Positions 48,873 to 57,967 are shown, counted from the first letter of the stretch. The stretch is 64,000 nt of DNA from Bacteroidia bacterium (GCA_030426955.1 JAUHXS010000002.1:186001-250000); one strand, 5' to 3'. Translations and numbers: made by a program. Notes: generated by a model from the letters alone, not told the origin.

Positions 48873-49045
48873 TTAAGTCAAAGTATTACGTTTATAATAC
48901 AATCCTCTGAAAAACACCAAGAAAGTAGAAGAACTGAGTTTAAGATTTTGAGGATGTGATCTATTCCACTCTTATCGACTACTTTTTTTTGAAATACTTT
49001 GATTGAGTAAAATATCTACTAACTATTAGCTTTAAAAAAGCTAGT

Positions 49046-52000
49046 ATGAGCAGATCATTTTACAGCATATTACTGTTCCTCTTTTTATCTCATGTTTCAT
49101 GGGGACAGTTCAATATTATTTCTGATACGATTTTTGGTACAAACAAAGACGAACATATTTATGCCATAAAACAAACACTAGATAGTTGTTATATTGGTGT
49201 CGGATATACCAATACCGAGGTTGAAAATGGAGATATCTTGATTACAACTGATCCAGATGGAAGTGGTCCCCATGGAGGTGAAGATATATGGGTAGTAAAA
49301 TGGGATAAAGATGGAGATATCGTCTGGCAAAATTGTATTGGAACCTCTAGTAGTGAAAGGGGGTATGATATTGTGGTTACTGATCAGAATGAGTATGTCT
49401 TAGTAGGATATACCTACTCGGATTCTTTGGAGGGAGATTTAGACTTAGCTACAGCTTCAGATAGCACTGGGCCATTTCCTAGGAAAGACTTATGGGTTGT
49501 AAAGCTAAATACTGCAGGTAATATAGTTTGGCAAAACGTAATTGGTGGTTCAGGAGATGACCGTGGCTTATTCGTATTGCAGACAAAAGATAAGGGCTTG
49601 TTTATTTCTGCACACAGGTCTCATAGTCAACCATATCCTGCCCATGATGGGGATTTTATTGCGTTTGCTGATGCAGATGGTAGTATTCCCATTGACACAG
49701 TTAATGCATTTGCTAATGCCTTTTACATAAAACTAGACTCCAATGGAAGAGTTGAGTGGCTTAATACACTTGTTCCTACCAATTATTCTCTTAATTACCC
49801 TATTAGTTCAGTAGAATTAGAAAGTGGAAACTTTATTGTGGGAGTAAATGATTTGTGGTTCCCAACAAAATCTTATCAGTACGATGTTGATTCAGTTAAT
49901 GATTTAGATGGTGTGAAGCCTTGGAGCGATACTGATTTATGGCTCGTCAAGTTAGATAAGAATGGTCAGATTGTTTGGCAAAATACTTATGGTGAAGATG
50001 CTCTATTTTCAGGCTGCTGTAGGGAAGAAAGAGGAGGTATGATAATTGGCAATGACGGCAATATAGTCATTGCAGTAACTATAACCGCTACAGGAAATGA
50101 TTTCTTTGAGCCAAGCTTACAAGTAGATCAAGTTGGAATGAAAGGAAATGATGATATATGGATTTGTAAGATAGATACTAATGCTAATATTTTATGGAGT
50201 AATATCATTGGGGGTGATGCACAAGATAATTTTTGGCAAATAGTTAAGGATCAAAGCTGTGATTCGGGATATGTATTAAGTATAAACAGTAGTTCTGGAA
50301 TTTCCGGAGATAAATCTATCGTGAATCATTATCCTTCAGGGCTTCCTGTTTCAAATTGGCTGGTTACGATAAGTGAAGATGGTTGGGTGGTTGATGATGA
50401 TATTATATCGCAGGGTAGTCTCTTGTCACTAGTACCAGCTTTTGAGGAAGATAAATACGTAGCTGTTGCAAGAGTTGACTCATTGACTCATGATGGTTCT
50501 TTACAATTAAAGGGCTCAGCAGATGTCAACTTTATGTTTTTAGACAGAGATTTTGAGGAGACCACAGATTTTATATTTGATACGACAAAGGTTTGTGCTG
50601 GTGATTCTGTTAATTTTTTTCACACCCCATTTAGATATAATGGTAATTACTTGTGGGAGTTGAAAAATGACAATTTTGTAACATTAAATACATCTCAAGG
50701 GCTAGCTCCATCATTTTATATGGCTGATTCTGGAACTTATCATGTTAAGCTAAAAAGCTACAAGTTGTGTGAGTGGGATTCTGTAGAAAAAACAATCCTC
50801 ATTGATAAACAACCAGATATTCAAGTTTTGGGTGATGATGGAATATGTAGAGGCGATTCTACGCAACTAATACTTAAAGGAGCGTGGAATTATAGTTGGG
50901 AGCCTGAGCTATACATAAGTTGTGATACATGTGATACTATAGAAATATTTCCCCTGAATTCCATGGTTTACGAGGTAATTGGTTTTTCTGAGAATAATAA
51001 CTGTCCTGATACAAACTCATTTATATTTGAGGTTCTTGATAAACCGTATTCAGTTTTAGCAGATGATACTGCTATGTGTAAAAACTCTGAAATTACCTTG
51101 AATGCTGAAAATTTGGGACAACACTATCTATGGAGTAGTGGTGAAACTGCTCAAGAGATTACAATTGAGGATACTGGTTATTACTATGTACGTATTTATA
51201 ATGAGTATTGTTTCAAATTTGATACTATAATTGTCTCTATATTAGAAGTCATTCCAGAGTTTAGCATAATAGCAGATTCTACAGTTTGCGAAGGGGATAG
51301 CTTGCAAGTTCAAACAGTAGGAACGCAGACACACTTATGGTCACCTAATGAATCGTTTTTTTGCGACACGTGTGATATCACAAACGTTTTTCTTGATGCG
51401 TCAGATTACATTTACATAACTGCTTTTTCTGAGACAAAAAAATGCAGTGAGAGCGATTCTTTATTTATAGAAGTATCTCCTCCAATAGAGCTTTCTCTGA
51501 GTTTAGATACGGTTATCTGTGAGTTAGAGGCTTATAGTATAGTGCTTCCACCAAAATATAATTATACGTGGTTTGATAGCACAACAGGCAATATTTATAA
51601 TGTTGCTCAAGAAGGAATATACAAAGTAGAAATCTCAGACGGCACTTGTACAAAGGTAGATTCTATTTTGATTGAAAATCAAAGCTATCCAGATATTGAA
51701 GATATGCTAGATACAACTATTTGTATCGATGAAGCAATTGTAATAGGGCATAAAAATACAAACCCTCTGTATGATTACATCTGGAATAACGATTTTATTG
51801 GAAGTTTGTTGGAGGTTTTCAACCCAGGCAAATATATTTTGGCCGTTAAAAATGAAAGTTGTATCTCAAGGGACACAGTAATCGTAGAGTTATCCTGTCT
51901 TTCTGATATTTTCGTTCCAAATGTATTTACACCAGATGGGAATGGAGATAATGATGATTTTAAAGCTACCTACAAAGGTATAACGTCACTCACGCTGAGA

Positions 52001-52171
52001 GTTTATAATAGATTAGGAACGTTGTTGTTTATAGGTAATAAAGGTGATACTTGGGATGGAAAATACAAAGGAAAGCGACAACAATCAGGGGTATATACTT
52101 ATAGTTTATATGCAGAGGGGGTTGATGGTAAAGCTTATGAGAAGACAGGTGTCTTTAACTTAAAGCGTTAG
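49046..52171 (+). CDS. Large T9SS type B (gliding motility-associated C-terminal) secreted protein
   Basis: 1,041 residues. Signal peptide MSRSFYSILLFLFLSHVSWG. The N-terminal ~480 residues hold about four repeats of the form DIWVVKWDKDGDIVWQNCIG, DLWVVKLNTAGNIVWQNVIG, DLWLVKLDKNGQIVWQNTYG and DIWICKIDTNANILWSNIIG, each followed by S/D-rich and GY-type strands, probably a beta-propeller. Next are several Ig/PKD-like domains with paired Cys (VCAGDSVNF, ICRGDSTQL, VCEGDSLQV). The end is the CHU/TIGR04131-type domain: DIFVPNVFTPDGNGDNDDFK, LRVYNRLG, GDTWDGKYKGKRQQSGVYTY. Likely outer-membrane-attached via T9SS. A hairpin-like AGCTTTAAAAAAGCT lies just before the ATG. Confidence 0.88.
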   Translation: MSRSFYSILLFLFLSHVSWGQFNIISDTIFGTNKDEHIYAIKQTLDSCYIGVGYTNTEVENGDILITTDPDGSGPHGGEDIWVVKWDKDGDIVWQNCIGTSSSERGYDIVVTDQNEYVLVGYTYSDSLEGDLDLATASDSTGPFPRKDLWVVKLNTAGNIVWQNVIGGSGDDRGLFVLQTKDKGLFISAHRSHSQPYPAHDGDFIAFADADGSIPIDTVNAFANAFYIKLDSNGRVEWLNTLVPTNYSLNYPISSVELESGNFIVGVNDLWFPTKSYQYDVDSVNDLDGVKPWSDTDLWLVKLDKNGQIVWQNTYGEDALFSGCCREERGGMIIGNDGNIVIAVTITATGNDFFEPSLQVDQVGMKGNDDIWICKIDTNANILWSNIIGGDAQDNFWQIVKDQSCDSGYVLSINSSSGISGDKSIVNHYPSGLPVSNWLVTISEDGWVVDDDIISQGSLLSLVPAFEEDKYVAVARVDSLTHDGSLQLKGSADVNFMFLDRDFEETTDFIFDTTKVCAGDSVNFFHTPFRYNGNYLWELKNDNFVTLNTSQGLAPSFYMADSGTYHVKLKSYKLCEWDSVEKTILIDKQPDIQVLGDDGICRGDSTQLILKGAWNYSWEPELYISCDTCDTIEIFPLNSMVYEVIGFSENNNCPDTNSFIFEVLDKPYSVLADDTAMCKNSEITLNAENLGQHYLWSSGETAQEITIEDTGYYYVRIYNEYCFKFDTIIVSILEVIPEFSIIADSTVCEGDSLQVQTVGTQTHLWSPNESFFCDTCDITNVFLDASDYIYITAFSETKKCSESDSLFIEVSPPIELSLSLDTVICELEAYSIVLPPKYNYTWFDSTTGNIYNVAQEGIYKVEISDGTCTKVDSILIENQSYPDIEDMLDTTICIDEAIVIGHKNTNPLYDYIWNNDFIGSLLEVFNPGKYILAVKNESCISRDTVIVELSCLSDIFVPNVFTPDGNGDNDDFKATYKGITSLTLRVYNRLGTLLFIGNKGDTWDGKYKGKRQQSGVYTYSLYAEGVDGKAYEKTGVFNLKR

Positions 52172-52186
52172 GGGAAAATTTTAGAT

Positions 52187-54619
52187 TTACTCTATCTCAG
52201 GAAATCCTTCTGGATCACTTTCATGCATCATTGTGTAAATAGCCTCAAATACATCCTCAGCATTAGGTTTGCTAAAATAGTCACCATCTGATCCATAAGG
52301 GCTGCGATGTGGGTGTGCCGCAAGTGTAGCTGGTTTAGCATCTAGTTGCTCATATCCGTTTTGAATTTCTAGAACCTGTTGCATCATATAGGCTGAAGCT
52401 CCACCTGGTACGTCCTCATCCAAGAATAGAACCTTATTAGTTTTGGCTAAAGATTCAACAATAGAGTGGTTGATGTCAAAAGGAAGTAATGTTTGTACAT
52501 CAATAAGCTCGACAGAAATACCGACTTCTTCTAATTGATCAATTGCCTCTTGAGCAATTCTAACACAAGAGCCGTAGGTGACAATAGTAATATCTGTTCC
52601 TTCTTGCAATACTTCTGGCACGCCAAGCGGTACTCTAAACTCACCAATATTATTAGGGAGTTGCTCCTTTAGTCGGTAACCATTTAGACATTCAATTATA
52701 ATAGCTGGTTCATCAGACTGTAGCATCGTGTTGTAAAAACCTGCTGCTTGCGTCATATTTCTAGGAGTTAGTACATGTACCCCTCTTACAGAGTTGATAA
52801 TCATACCAATTGGAGAGCCTGTATGCCAAATACCCTCTAATCTATGACCTCTGGTTCTAATAATTAGTGGAGCTTTCTGACCACCTTTAGTTCGGTATTG
52901 TAATGTAGCTAGGTCATCTGCGATAGGTTGTAGTCCATAAATTAGGTAGTCTAAATACTGAATTTCAGCAATCGGACGTAGGCCTCGCATAGCCATTCCA
53001 ATGCCTTGACCAATAATTGTGTTTTCCCTTATACCCGTATCTGTAATTCTCAACTCTCCATATTTATCTTGCAGACCTGCGAATCCTTGATTAACATCAC
53101 CAATTTTACCTACATCTTCACCAAAAGCGAAAACGTGGTTGTGCTTTTTAAATGCTTCATCAAAACAAGCATTAAGTATTTCAAACCCATTGACCGTTTT
53201 AGAAGAGTCATCATATTCTGGTGCTATGGGGGATATATTAGTTGCTGACTCAGCAGATTCGCTAAATAGATAAGTGTTGTAAAATGATTTAGCTTGTTCT
53301 AAAACACCGTTTTTCCAATTAATAAGTTGGGTTCTCTCTTCGGAGCTTTCCTTTCTAGTTATTCGTAATATCTTCCGAACAGATTTAATAGCATCTTTTC
53401 TAAGAGGATCCATTAAAGCTTTTAAGTCTTTTTGCTCCTTTTCAATAAACTCTCTGTGCTGAGAGGTTTTAGCTAGTTCGCTGTAAAGGCTATCCAATTC
53501 GCTAAAAAGGCTTTTGATTTGATCTTGAAGTTCTTTTAAAGCTTTCTTTTGACAGTCTCTGACATGATTTTTTGCATCTGATTCAATTTTAGCCAATTCC
53601 TTGTCTGTTGCAATAGCAGACGAAGTCATCCACTCGCGCATTTTCTTTATACAATCAAAATCAATTTCCCATTGTAATCTTTCTTTTGACTTATACCTTT
53701 CATGAGACCCCGATGTGCTATGTCCTTGAGGTTGTGTCACATCTGTAATGTGAAAAATAGCTGGAATATGTGTGTCTCTTATTTTCTCAACACCTTTGGC
53801 ATACATCTCGCATAAAGCGGGATAATCCCAACCTTTTGCCGTATAAATGTCATACCCTTCTCCTTTCTCATTTACGGCAAAACCACTTACGATTTCAGAC
53901 AAGTTGCTCTTTGTAGTTTGATACTTTTGTGGAACAGAAATACCGTATCCATCATCCCAAATTGAGACAGCCATTGGAGCTTTTAATACGCCAATAGCGT
54001 TCAACGTTTCCCAAAAAGGACCTTCAGAAGTACTTGCATCACCAATGGTACAGAAAGTAACTTCATTTCCTTTATTTGAGAAACCCTTGTGATTTTTGAG
54101 TTCTTTAACTTCTCTATATAGTTTCGAGGCATATGCTAACCCCACGCCTCTTGCCATTTGGCTTGCAGTAGGAGAGGAGTCAGCCGCTGTATTGTTCATT
54201 TTGGTTAAATCTTTCCAGCTTCCATCGCCGTTTAAACTTCTAGTGGCAAAATGTGCATTCATTTGTCTTCCTCCAGAATGAGGCTCTGCCTCAATGTCTA
54301 CGTTGGCATATAACTGTGCAAAAAACTGCTCAATTGTACCCATACCTGTTGCAAATATGAATGTTTGGTCGCGGTAATAACCAGATCTGAAATCTCCATT
54401 CTTAAAAGACTTTGCTAAAGCAATTTGTGCTACTTCCTTTCCATCGCCAAAAATGCCAAATTTTGCTTTTCCAGTCAATACTTCTTTTCTGCCGAGTAAG
54501 CTGGCCTCTCTACTCTCGCAAGCAAGCTTGTAATCTGCCAATACTTCTTTTTGGAACTCTTTAAATGACATTTTACTGTCTTTTTGACCCGACTTTGTTG
54601 CTTGCTTTGCTCTACTCAT
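52187..54619 (-). CDS. 2-oxoacid dehydrogenase E1, fused alpha and beta subunits
   Basis: 810 residues from the ATG at 54619 (MSRAKQATKSGQKDSKMSFK). A longer frame from 54811 would add 64 residues of non-conserved sequence. The alpha part (about 1-370) binds thiamine diphosphate (TIGDASTSEGPFWETLNAIG, then SIWDDGYGISVPQKY). A helical linker (~370-490: KKALKELQDQIKSLFSELDS) joins it to the beta part (~490-810: FAFGEDVGKIGDVNQGFAGL, RGHRLEGIWHTGSPIGMI, FLDEDVPGGASAYMMQQVLE). This is the Bacteroidota branched-chain/2-oxoisovalerate-type E1. E2 and E3 genes are not nearby. Subtype is inferred. Confidence 0.87.
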   Translation of the reverse strand: MSRAKQATKSGQKDSKMSFKEFQKEVLADYKLACESREASLLGRKEVLTGKAKFGIFGDGKEVAQIALAKSFKNGDFRSGYYRDQTFIFATGMGTIEQFFAQLYANVDIEAEPHSGGRQMNAHFATRSLNGDGSWKDLTKMNNTAADSSPTASQMARGVGLAYASKLYREVKELKNHKGFSNKGNEVTFCTIGDASTSEGPFWETLNAIGVLKAPMAVSIWDDGYGISVPQKYQTTKSNLSEIVSGFAVNEKGEGYDIYTAKGWDYPALCEMYAKGVEKIRDTHIPAIFHITDVTQPQGHSTSGSHERYKSKERLQWEIDFDCIKKMREWMTSSAIATDKELAKIESDAKNHVRDCQKKALKELQDQIKSLFSELDSLYSELAKTSQHREFIEKEQKDLKALMDPLRKDAIKSVRKILRITRKESSEERTQLINWKNGVLEQAKSFYNTYLFSESAESATNISPIAPEYDDSSKTVNGFEILNACFDEAFKKHNHVFAFGEDVGKIGDVNQGFAGLQDKYGELRITDTGIRENTIIGQGIGMAMRGLRPIAEIQYLDYLIYGLQPIADDLATLQYRTKGGQKAPLIIRTRGHRLEGIWHTGSPIGMIINSVRGVHVLTPRNMTQAAGFYNTMLQSDEPAIIIECLNGYRLKEQLPNNIGEFRVPLGVPEVLQEGTDITIVTYGSCVRIAQEAIDQLEEVGISVELIDVQTLLPFDINHSIVESLAKTNKVLFLDEDVPGGASAYMMQQVLEIQNGYEQLDAKPATLAAHPHRSPYGSDGDYFSKPNAEDVFEAIYTMMHESDPEGFPEIE

Positions 54620-54853
54620 AACTATTCTTCTTTGTATCAAAAATACAGAAAAATGAGCTAAAAATGGCGAGGTAATTAATGAAATCTCGTCAAGTATATG
54701 AATAACTAGTTGCCTTATAAACTCTAAATTCGTAACTAAAAACTCTAAACTAAGATATACTTTGGCACGAATTTTGCTGTTAATTAATTGTATGTTGCAG
54801 TAATAATGCAATATTTTGTATATTAGTCATTCGAAAAATTAAATTATAAGAAA

Positions 54854-55288
54854 ATGAAGAGAGTTATCAGTTTATTTATGCTATTAGCAATTGTTACTTT
54901 AGGAGTTAATGCTCAAAATAAAGGGCCTGTTATGAAAATGGATGAAACAAAGCATAGCTTTGGCGAAGTGACGGAAGGAGAAAAAGCAAGACATGAATTC
55001 CATTTTACAAATGATGGAAAAGAGCCTTTGATTTTAACAAACGTAAAAGCTTCATGTGGTTGTACAACTCCAGAGTGGCCAAGAGAGCCTATTATGCCAG
55101 GACAACGTGCTAAAGTTACTGCGGTTTATAATTCAAAAGGAAGACCAGGTCGATTTAATAAATCTATTACGATTACTTCTAACGATGTTACACAACCAAC
55201 GAGAGTGGTTTATATTGATGGAACAGTAATTAAACCGCCAACAGTTGTTCCTGGAGAAAAAGAAAAATCTATGATGAGTGCTGATTAG
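54854..55288 (+). CDS. DUF1573 domain exported protein
   Basis: 144 residues with a signal peptide (MKRVISLFMLLAIVTLGVNA) and a DUF1573 Ig-like beta domain: HSFGEVTEGEKARHEFHFTN, VKASCGCTTPEWPREPIMPG and SITITSNDVTQPTRVVYIDG. The SCGC pair is a family hallmark. The family is very frequent in Bacteroidota; its role is unknown. Upstream, TTG (54789) and TATTTTG (54813-54819) make a plausible promoter; a terminator follows. Confidence 0.85.
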   Translation: MKRVISLFMLLAIVTLGVNAQNKGPVMKMDETKHSFGEVTEGEKARHEFHFTNDGKEPLILTNVKASCGCTTPEWPREPIMPGQRAKVTAVYNSKGRPGRFNKSITITSNDVTQPTRVVYIDGTVIKPPTVVPGEKEKSMMSAD

Positions 55289-55318
55289 CACCGTATCAAT
55301 TTGGTAACTATATTTTAA

Positions 55319-55354
55319 ACTCCGAAGAATAATTATTTTTCGGAGTTTTTTATT
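55319..55354 (+). terminator. Terminator after the DUF1573 gene
   Basis: ACTCCGAA at 55319-55326 pairs perfectly with TTCGGAGT at 55339-55346, then TTTTTATTT. It ends 43 bases before the aminotransferase ATG. Confidence 0.8.
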
Positions 55355-55396
55355 TAGGATCAGTTATTTCAATCTTTAAATATTTAATCAATAACA

Positions 55397-56626
55397 ATGC
55401 CATCTATATCAGAAAGAGGACTTAATATGCCAGCTTCTCCGATTCGTAAATTGGTGCCATTTGCAGAAAAAGCGAGAAGCGAGGGGAAAAAGATATATCA
55501 TTTAAACATTGGTCAACCAGATATTGAGACGCCGCCTGAAATGCTCCAAGCGGTTAAAGATGCAGATATTAAAGTTTTAGAATATAGCCACTCAGCGGGT
55601 TTTGAGTCTTACAGGAAAGGATTGGTTGGTTATTATCAACAATTTGGCATTGAAGTTTCTCATGAGGAAATTTTAATTACAACTGGCGGGTCAGAGGCTG
55701 CTTTGTTTGGATTAATGTCTTGCTTAGATGATGGTGACGAAATCATCATTCCAGAGCCGTTTTATGCCAATTACAACGGTTTTGCAATCGCTGGTAAGAT
55801 TAATATAAAGCCTATTAACTCAACAATTGAAACGGCTTTTGCATTGCCGCCAATTAGTGATTTTGAAAACATGATTACGGAGGAGACAAAGGCCATCATG
55901 ATCTGTAATCCTAATAATCCAACGGGGTACTTATATTCGAAAGAAGAGTTGGAGCAACTTAGGGAGATTGTACTAAAACATGATTTATTTTTATTTGCGG
56001 ATGAAGTATATAGGGAGTTTGCTTATGATGGCAGAGAACACACTTCAGTTTTAACATTAGAAGGATTGGAGAATCATGCGGTAGTTATTGATTCGATATC
56101 TAAAAGATATAGTGCTTGTGGAGCTAGGGTAGGAGCTCTTGTTACTAAAAATAAAGCCGTTTATAGTGCTGCTTTAAAATTTGCACAAGCCAGGCTTAGT
56201 CCGCCAACTCTTGCGCAAATTGCAGCTGAGGCTGGACTCAAAGTAGGTAAGGATTATTTTGATGCAGTTAAGGAGGAATATGTTGAAAGACGCAATTTGG
56301 TAGTAGAAGCTTTGAATAACATGGATGGTGTGATTTGTCCATCACCTGGAGGTGCATTTTATACAATAGCACGACTACCCATTGATGATGCAGATGCTTT
56401 TTGTCAATGGTTATTAGAATCTTTTGAATATAAAGGCCAAACGGTTATGTTAGCACCAGCTACTGGGTTTTATGCAACACCAGGGTCGGGAAGGCATGAA
56501 GTGCGAATTGCTTATGTCTTAAATAAAGAGGAACTTGCTAACGCCATGGAATGTCTTGCTGAAGCATTGAAAGTTTATCCTGGCCAGGTGAATATGTTAG
56601 AACCAATAATGGCTACTTATTCTTGA
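55397..56626 (+). CDS. PLP-dependent class I/II aminotransferase
   Basis: 409-residue fold type I enzyme. Motifs: YHLNIGQPDIETPPEM near the start, TTGGSEAALFGLMSCL (phosphate site), CNPNNPTGYLYS (~170-181) with the conserved Asn, ADEVYREF with the Asp202 that contacts the pyridine nitrogen, and DSISKRYSACGARVG with Lys236 forming the Schiff base. A conserved Arg lies in GSGRHEVRIAYVL near the end. Aspartate- or aromatic-type substrate cannot be settled from sequence reading. Single gene. Confidence 0.85.
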   Translation: MPSISERGLNMPASPIRKLVPFAEKARSEGKKIYHLNIGQPDIETPPEMLQAVKDADIKVLEYSHSAGFESYRKGLVGYYQQFGIEVSHEEILITTGGSEAALFGLMSCLDDGDEIIIPEPFYANYNGFAIAGKINIKPINSTIETAFALPPISDFENMITEETKAIMICNPNNPTGYLYSKEELEQLREIVLKHDLFLFADEVYREFAYDGREHTSVLTLEGLENHAVVIDSISKRYSACGARVGALVTKNKAVYSAALKFAQARLSPPTLAQIAAEAGLKVGKDYFDAVKEEYVERRNLVVEALNNMDGVICPSPGGAFYTIARLPIDDADAFCQWLLESFEYKGQTVMLAPATGFYATPGSGRHEVRIAYVLNKEELANAMECLAEALKVYPGQVNMLEPIMATYS

Positions 56627-56741
56627 ATTTCTTTTAATATCCACTTTGAATAAGTAAATAAAAGGATGTAATACTATGCTTATTCTAAAATGAATGTTTT
56701 GAGTTTTATTGTTAGAATATGAATTTATGATTAATTCATAA

Positions 56742-56772
56742 TTGATTTTTATTCTTCAAGTTTCTAGCTTTA
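56742..56772 (+). promoter_or_regulatory. Putative promoter of the peptide/oxygenase-like pair
   Basis: TTG at 56742-56744, 20-base spacer and TAGCTTTA at 56765-56772, seven of eight matches to TAnnTTTG. It lies 31 bases before the peptide ATG. The gap 56627-56803 otherwise shows only AT-rich sequence. Confidence 0.4.
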
Positions 56773-56803
56773 TTATACAACTGTTTAACCAAAAAAAATA
56801 AAC

Positions 56804-56962
56804 ATGAGTGTAATAGCAAAAATGAAGCAAGAAAAATCCATCAAAGTAATGACTAATGACGAATGTAACTTACTAGGGGCTGGTATAGAGTCTGAAGCTG
56901 GAATTTTATTTATGGTAGAGTCTGATTTAATTGCTGAGATAATAAAGAAAAAAGGGCAGTAA
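56804..56962 (+). CDS. Small 52-residue peptide, possible double-glycine-leader precursor
   Basis: ATG at 56804, TAA ending at 56962. Residues 16-27, MTNDECNLLGAG, fit the leader consensus L-S-x2-E-L-x2-I-x-G-G when G27 is the last leader residue: M/T at -12/-11, Glu at -8, Cys at -7, Leu at -4, Ala-Gly at -2/-1. The rest (IESEAGILFMVESDLIAEII then KKKGQ) would be a 25-residue core that is acidic and hydrophobic and has no Cys. It is followed 40 bases later by a putative iron oxygenase-like gene. No transporter or C39 peptidase is near, which weakens a bacteriocin/RiPP reading. I do not recognise the sequence otherwise. Confidence 0.5.
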   Translation: MSVIAKMKQEKSIKVMTNDECNLLGAGIESEAGILFMVESDLIAEIIKKKGQ

Positions 56963-57002
56963 GGCTAATCTGAAAAATCAACCCTAATGAAGTTTTGATA
57001 CT

Positions 57003-57692
57003 ATGTTAGTTAAAACCATTAGACCAGAACTTTTTCATTTAAAAACAAGGGTAAGTATCAACGTAAAAAAAATACTTACCCTTATTAACGATATAATAGA
57101 AAAAAGTTCGCCTGATAACTTTCCTGTTATATTATTCTCCTCAGAATCTAATTATAAGGATATTGTAAATCGTATATATAATTATTCTCCGAAGGATGAA
57201 AATGATCTTTATGAATGGTTGCGAAAAATCTCAACTTCTGAGCAAGTTGGTATGCAGATAGCTCAGATTCAAAAATGGAATGAGGAGCTGCATGAAGAAA
57301 TAAGTTTATTAACAGATAAGATCAAGAAAAAAGTTTCTTTAGATGATTGCTACTTGTCTTCCAGTATTATTGCTGGTAATTATGGTTATACTCCTTATGG
57401 AGTTCATAAAGATAATGACGAATTTGTAGCAGCAATACATTATAATTTGGGTCCTGGAGAGAAGCATATGGCATTATGGAAGCCGGATTTGTTTTATCAA
57501 TTAACAGGGAGTTGGAAACCATATGATAGACCAATTGACATTATTGACCATGCAGATATATATACTTATAAGCAGGACGAAGGCTTTATCTTACCATATG
57601 ATGATTACCACATAGGTTTTGCAGATGAATTCTCGATTAGTATTGTGTCAATAGTATATGAGAAAAAAACAACTCAGACTAACTCTAGATAG
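57003..57692 (+). CDS. Putative cupin-like/2OG-Fe(II) oxygenase
   Basis: 229 residues, not recognised as a named family. The C-terminal half has a pattern like the JmjC/cupin-8 or 2-oxoglutarate oxygenases: YTPYGVHKDNDEF with H135 and D137 (HxD), strand AAIHYNLGPGEKHMALW, then GFILPYDDYHIGFADEFSIS with H203, giving the HxD...H iron triad in the expected order. The N-terminal ~110 residues are mixed helical and have no recognised motif. It follows the 52-residue peptide gene by 40 bases and overlaps the next (convergent) gene by 8 bases. Function as a peptide-modifying enzyme is inference. Confidence 0.5.
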   Translation: MLVKTIRPELFHLKTRVSINVKKILTLINDIIEKSSPDNFPVILFSSESNYKDIVNRIYNYSPKDENDLYEWLRKISTSEQVGMQIAQIQKWNEELHEEISLLTDKIKKKVSLDDCYLSSSIIAGNYGYTPYGVHKDNDEFVAAIHYNLGPGEKHMALWKPDLFYQLTGSWKPYDRPIDIIDHADIYTYKQDEGFILPYDDYHIGFADEFSISIVSIVYEKKTTQTNSR

Positions 57693-57924
57693 ACTGTTTC
57701 TTATAAAATTTTTTATACCAGTATATACCACCAATTATAATAATGAGATAGGGCATTGCCAATAGGTATAAAATTCCAATATTAAGCCCAACGGCAGCAG
57801 TACTGGATGCTTCTAATGACTTTTCAGCCGTTCCTTTACACATAGCACATTGTGCAAAGATTTGTTGCATTGACACAATCTTGAGAAGAATAATTGAAAT
57901 TGCTAGTATTAAAACTTTTCTCAC
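57685..57924 (-). CDS. Small membrane protein with CxxC motif
   Basis: 79 residues from a GTG at 57924. A signal/anchor segment (MRKVLILAISIILLKIVSMQ) is followed by QIFAQCAMCKGTAEKSLEAS, with CAMC, and a second membrane segment GILYLLAMPYLIIIIGGIYW with a basic tail. Small CxxCK membrane proteins of this kind recur in Bacteroidota; I know no function. A minus-strand -7 box TATCTTTG (57929-57936) lies only 4 bases upstream of the GTG, so the transcript may be leaderless or the start may lie further in (ATG at codon 19). Confidence 0.6.
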   Translation of the reverse strand: MRKVLILAISIILLKIVSMQQIFAQCAMCKGTAEKSLEASSTAAVGLNIGILYLLAMPYLIIIIGGIYWYKKFYKKQSI

Positions 57925-57967
57925 AATGCAAAGATATGAACTATAGTGAAATAATAAAATTGTAAAA

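Noticed and set aside
54620-54811. 64-residue N-terminal extension of the E1 dehydrogenase
   Set aside because: The extension is AT-rich, lacks similarity to E1 proteins and overlaps the promoter region of the divergent DUF1573 gene; the ATG at 54619 gives a normal start.
56804-56962. Toxin-antitoxin reading of the 52-residue peptide and its neighbour
   Set aside because: The larger protein has no nuclease, kinase or acetyltransferase motif and its HxD...H pattern points to an iron enzyme; antitoxin-like DNA-binding motifs are absent in the peptide.
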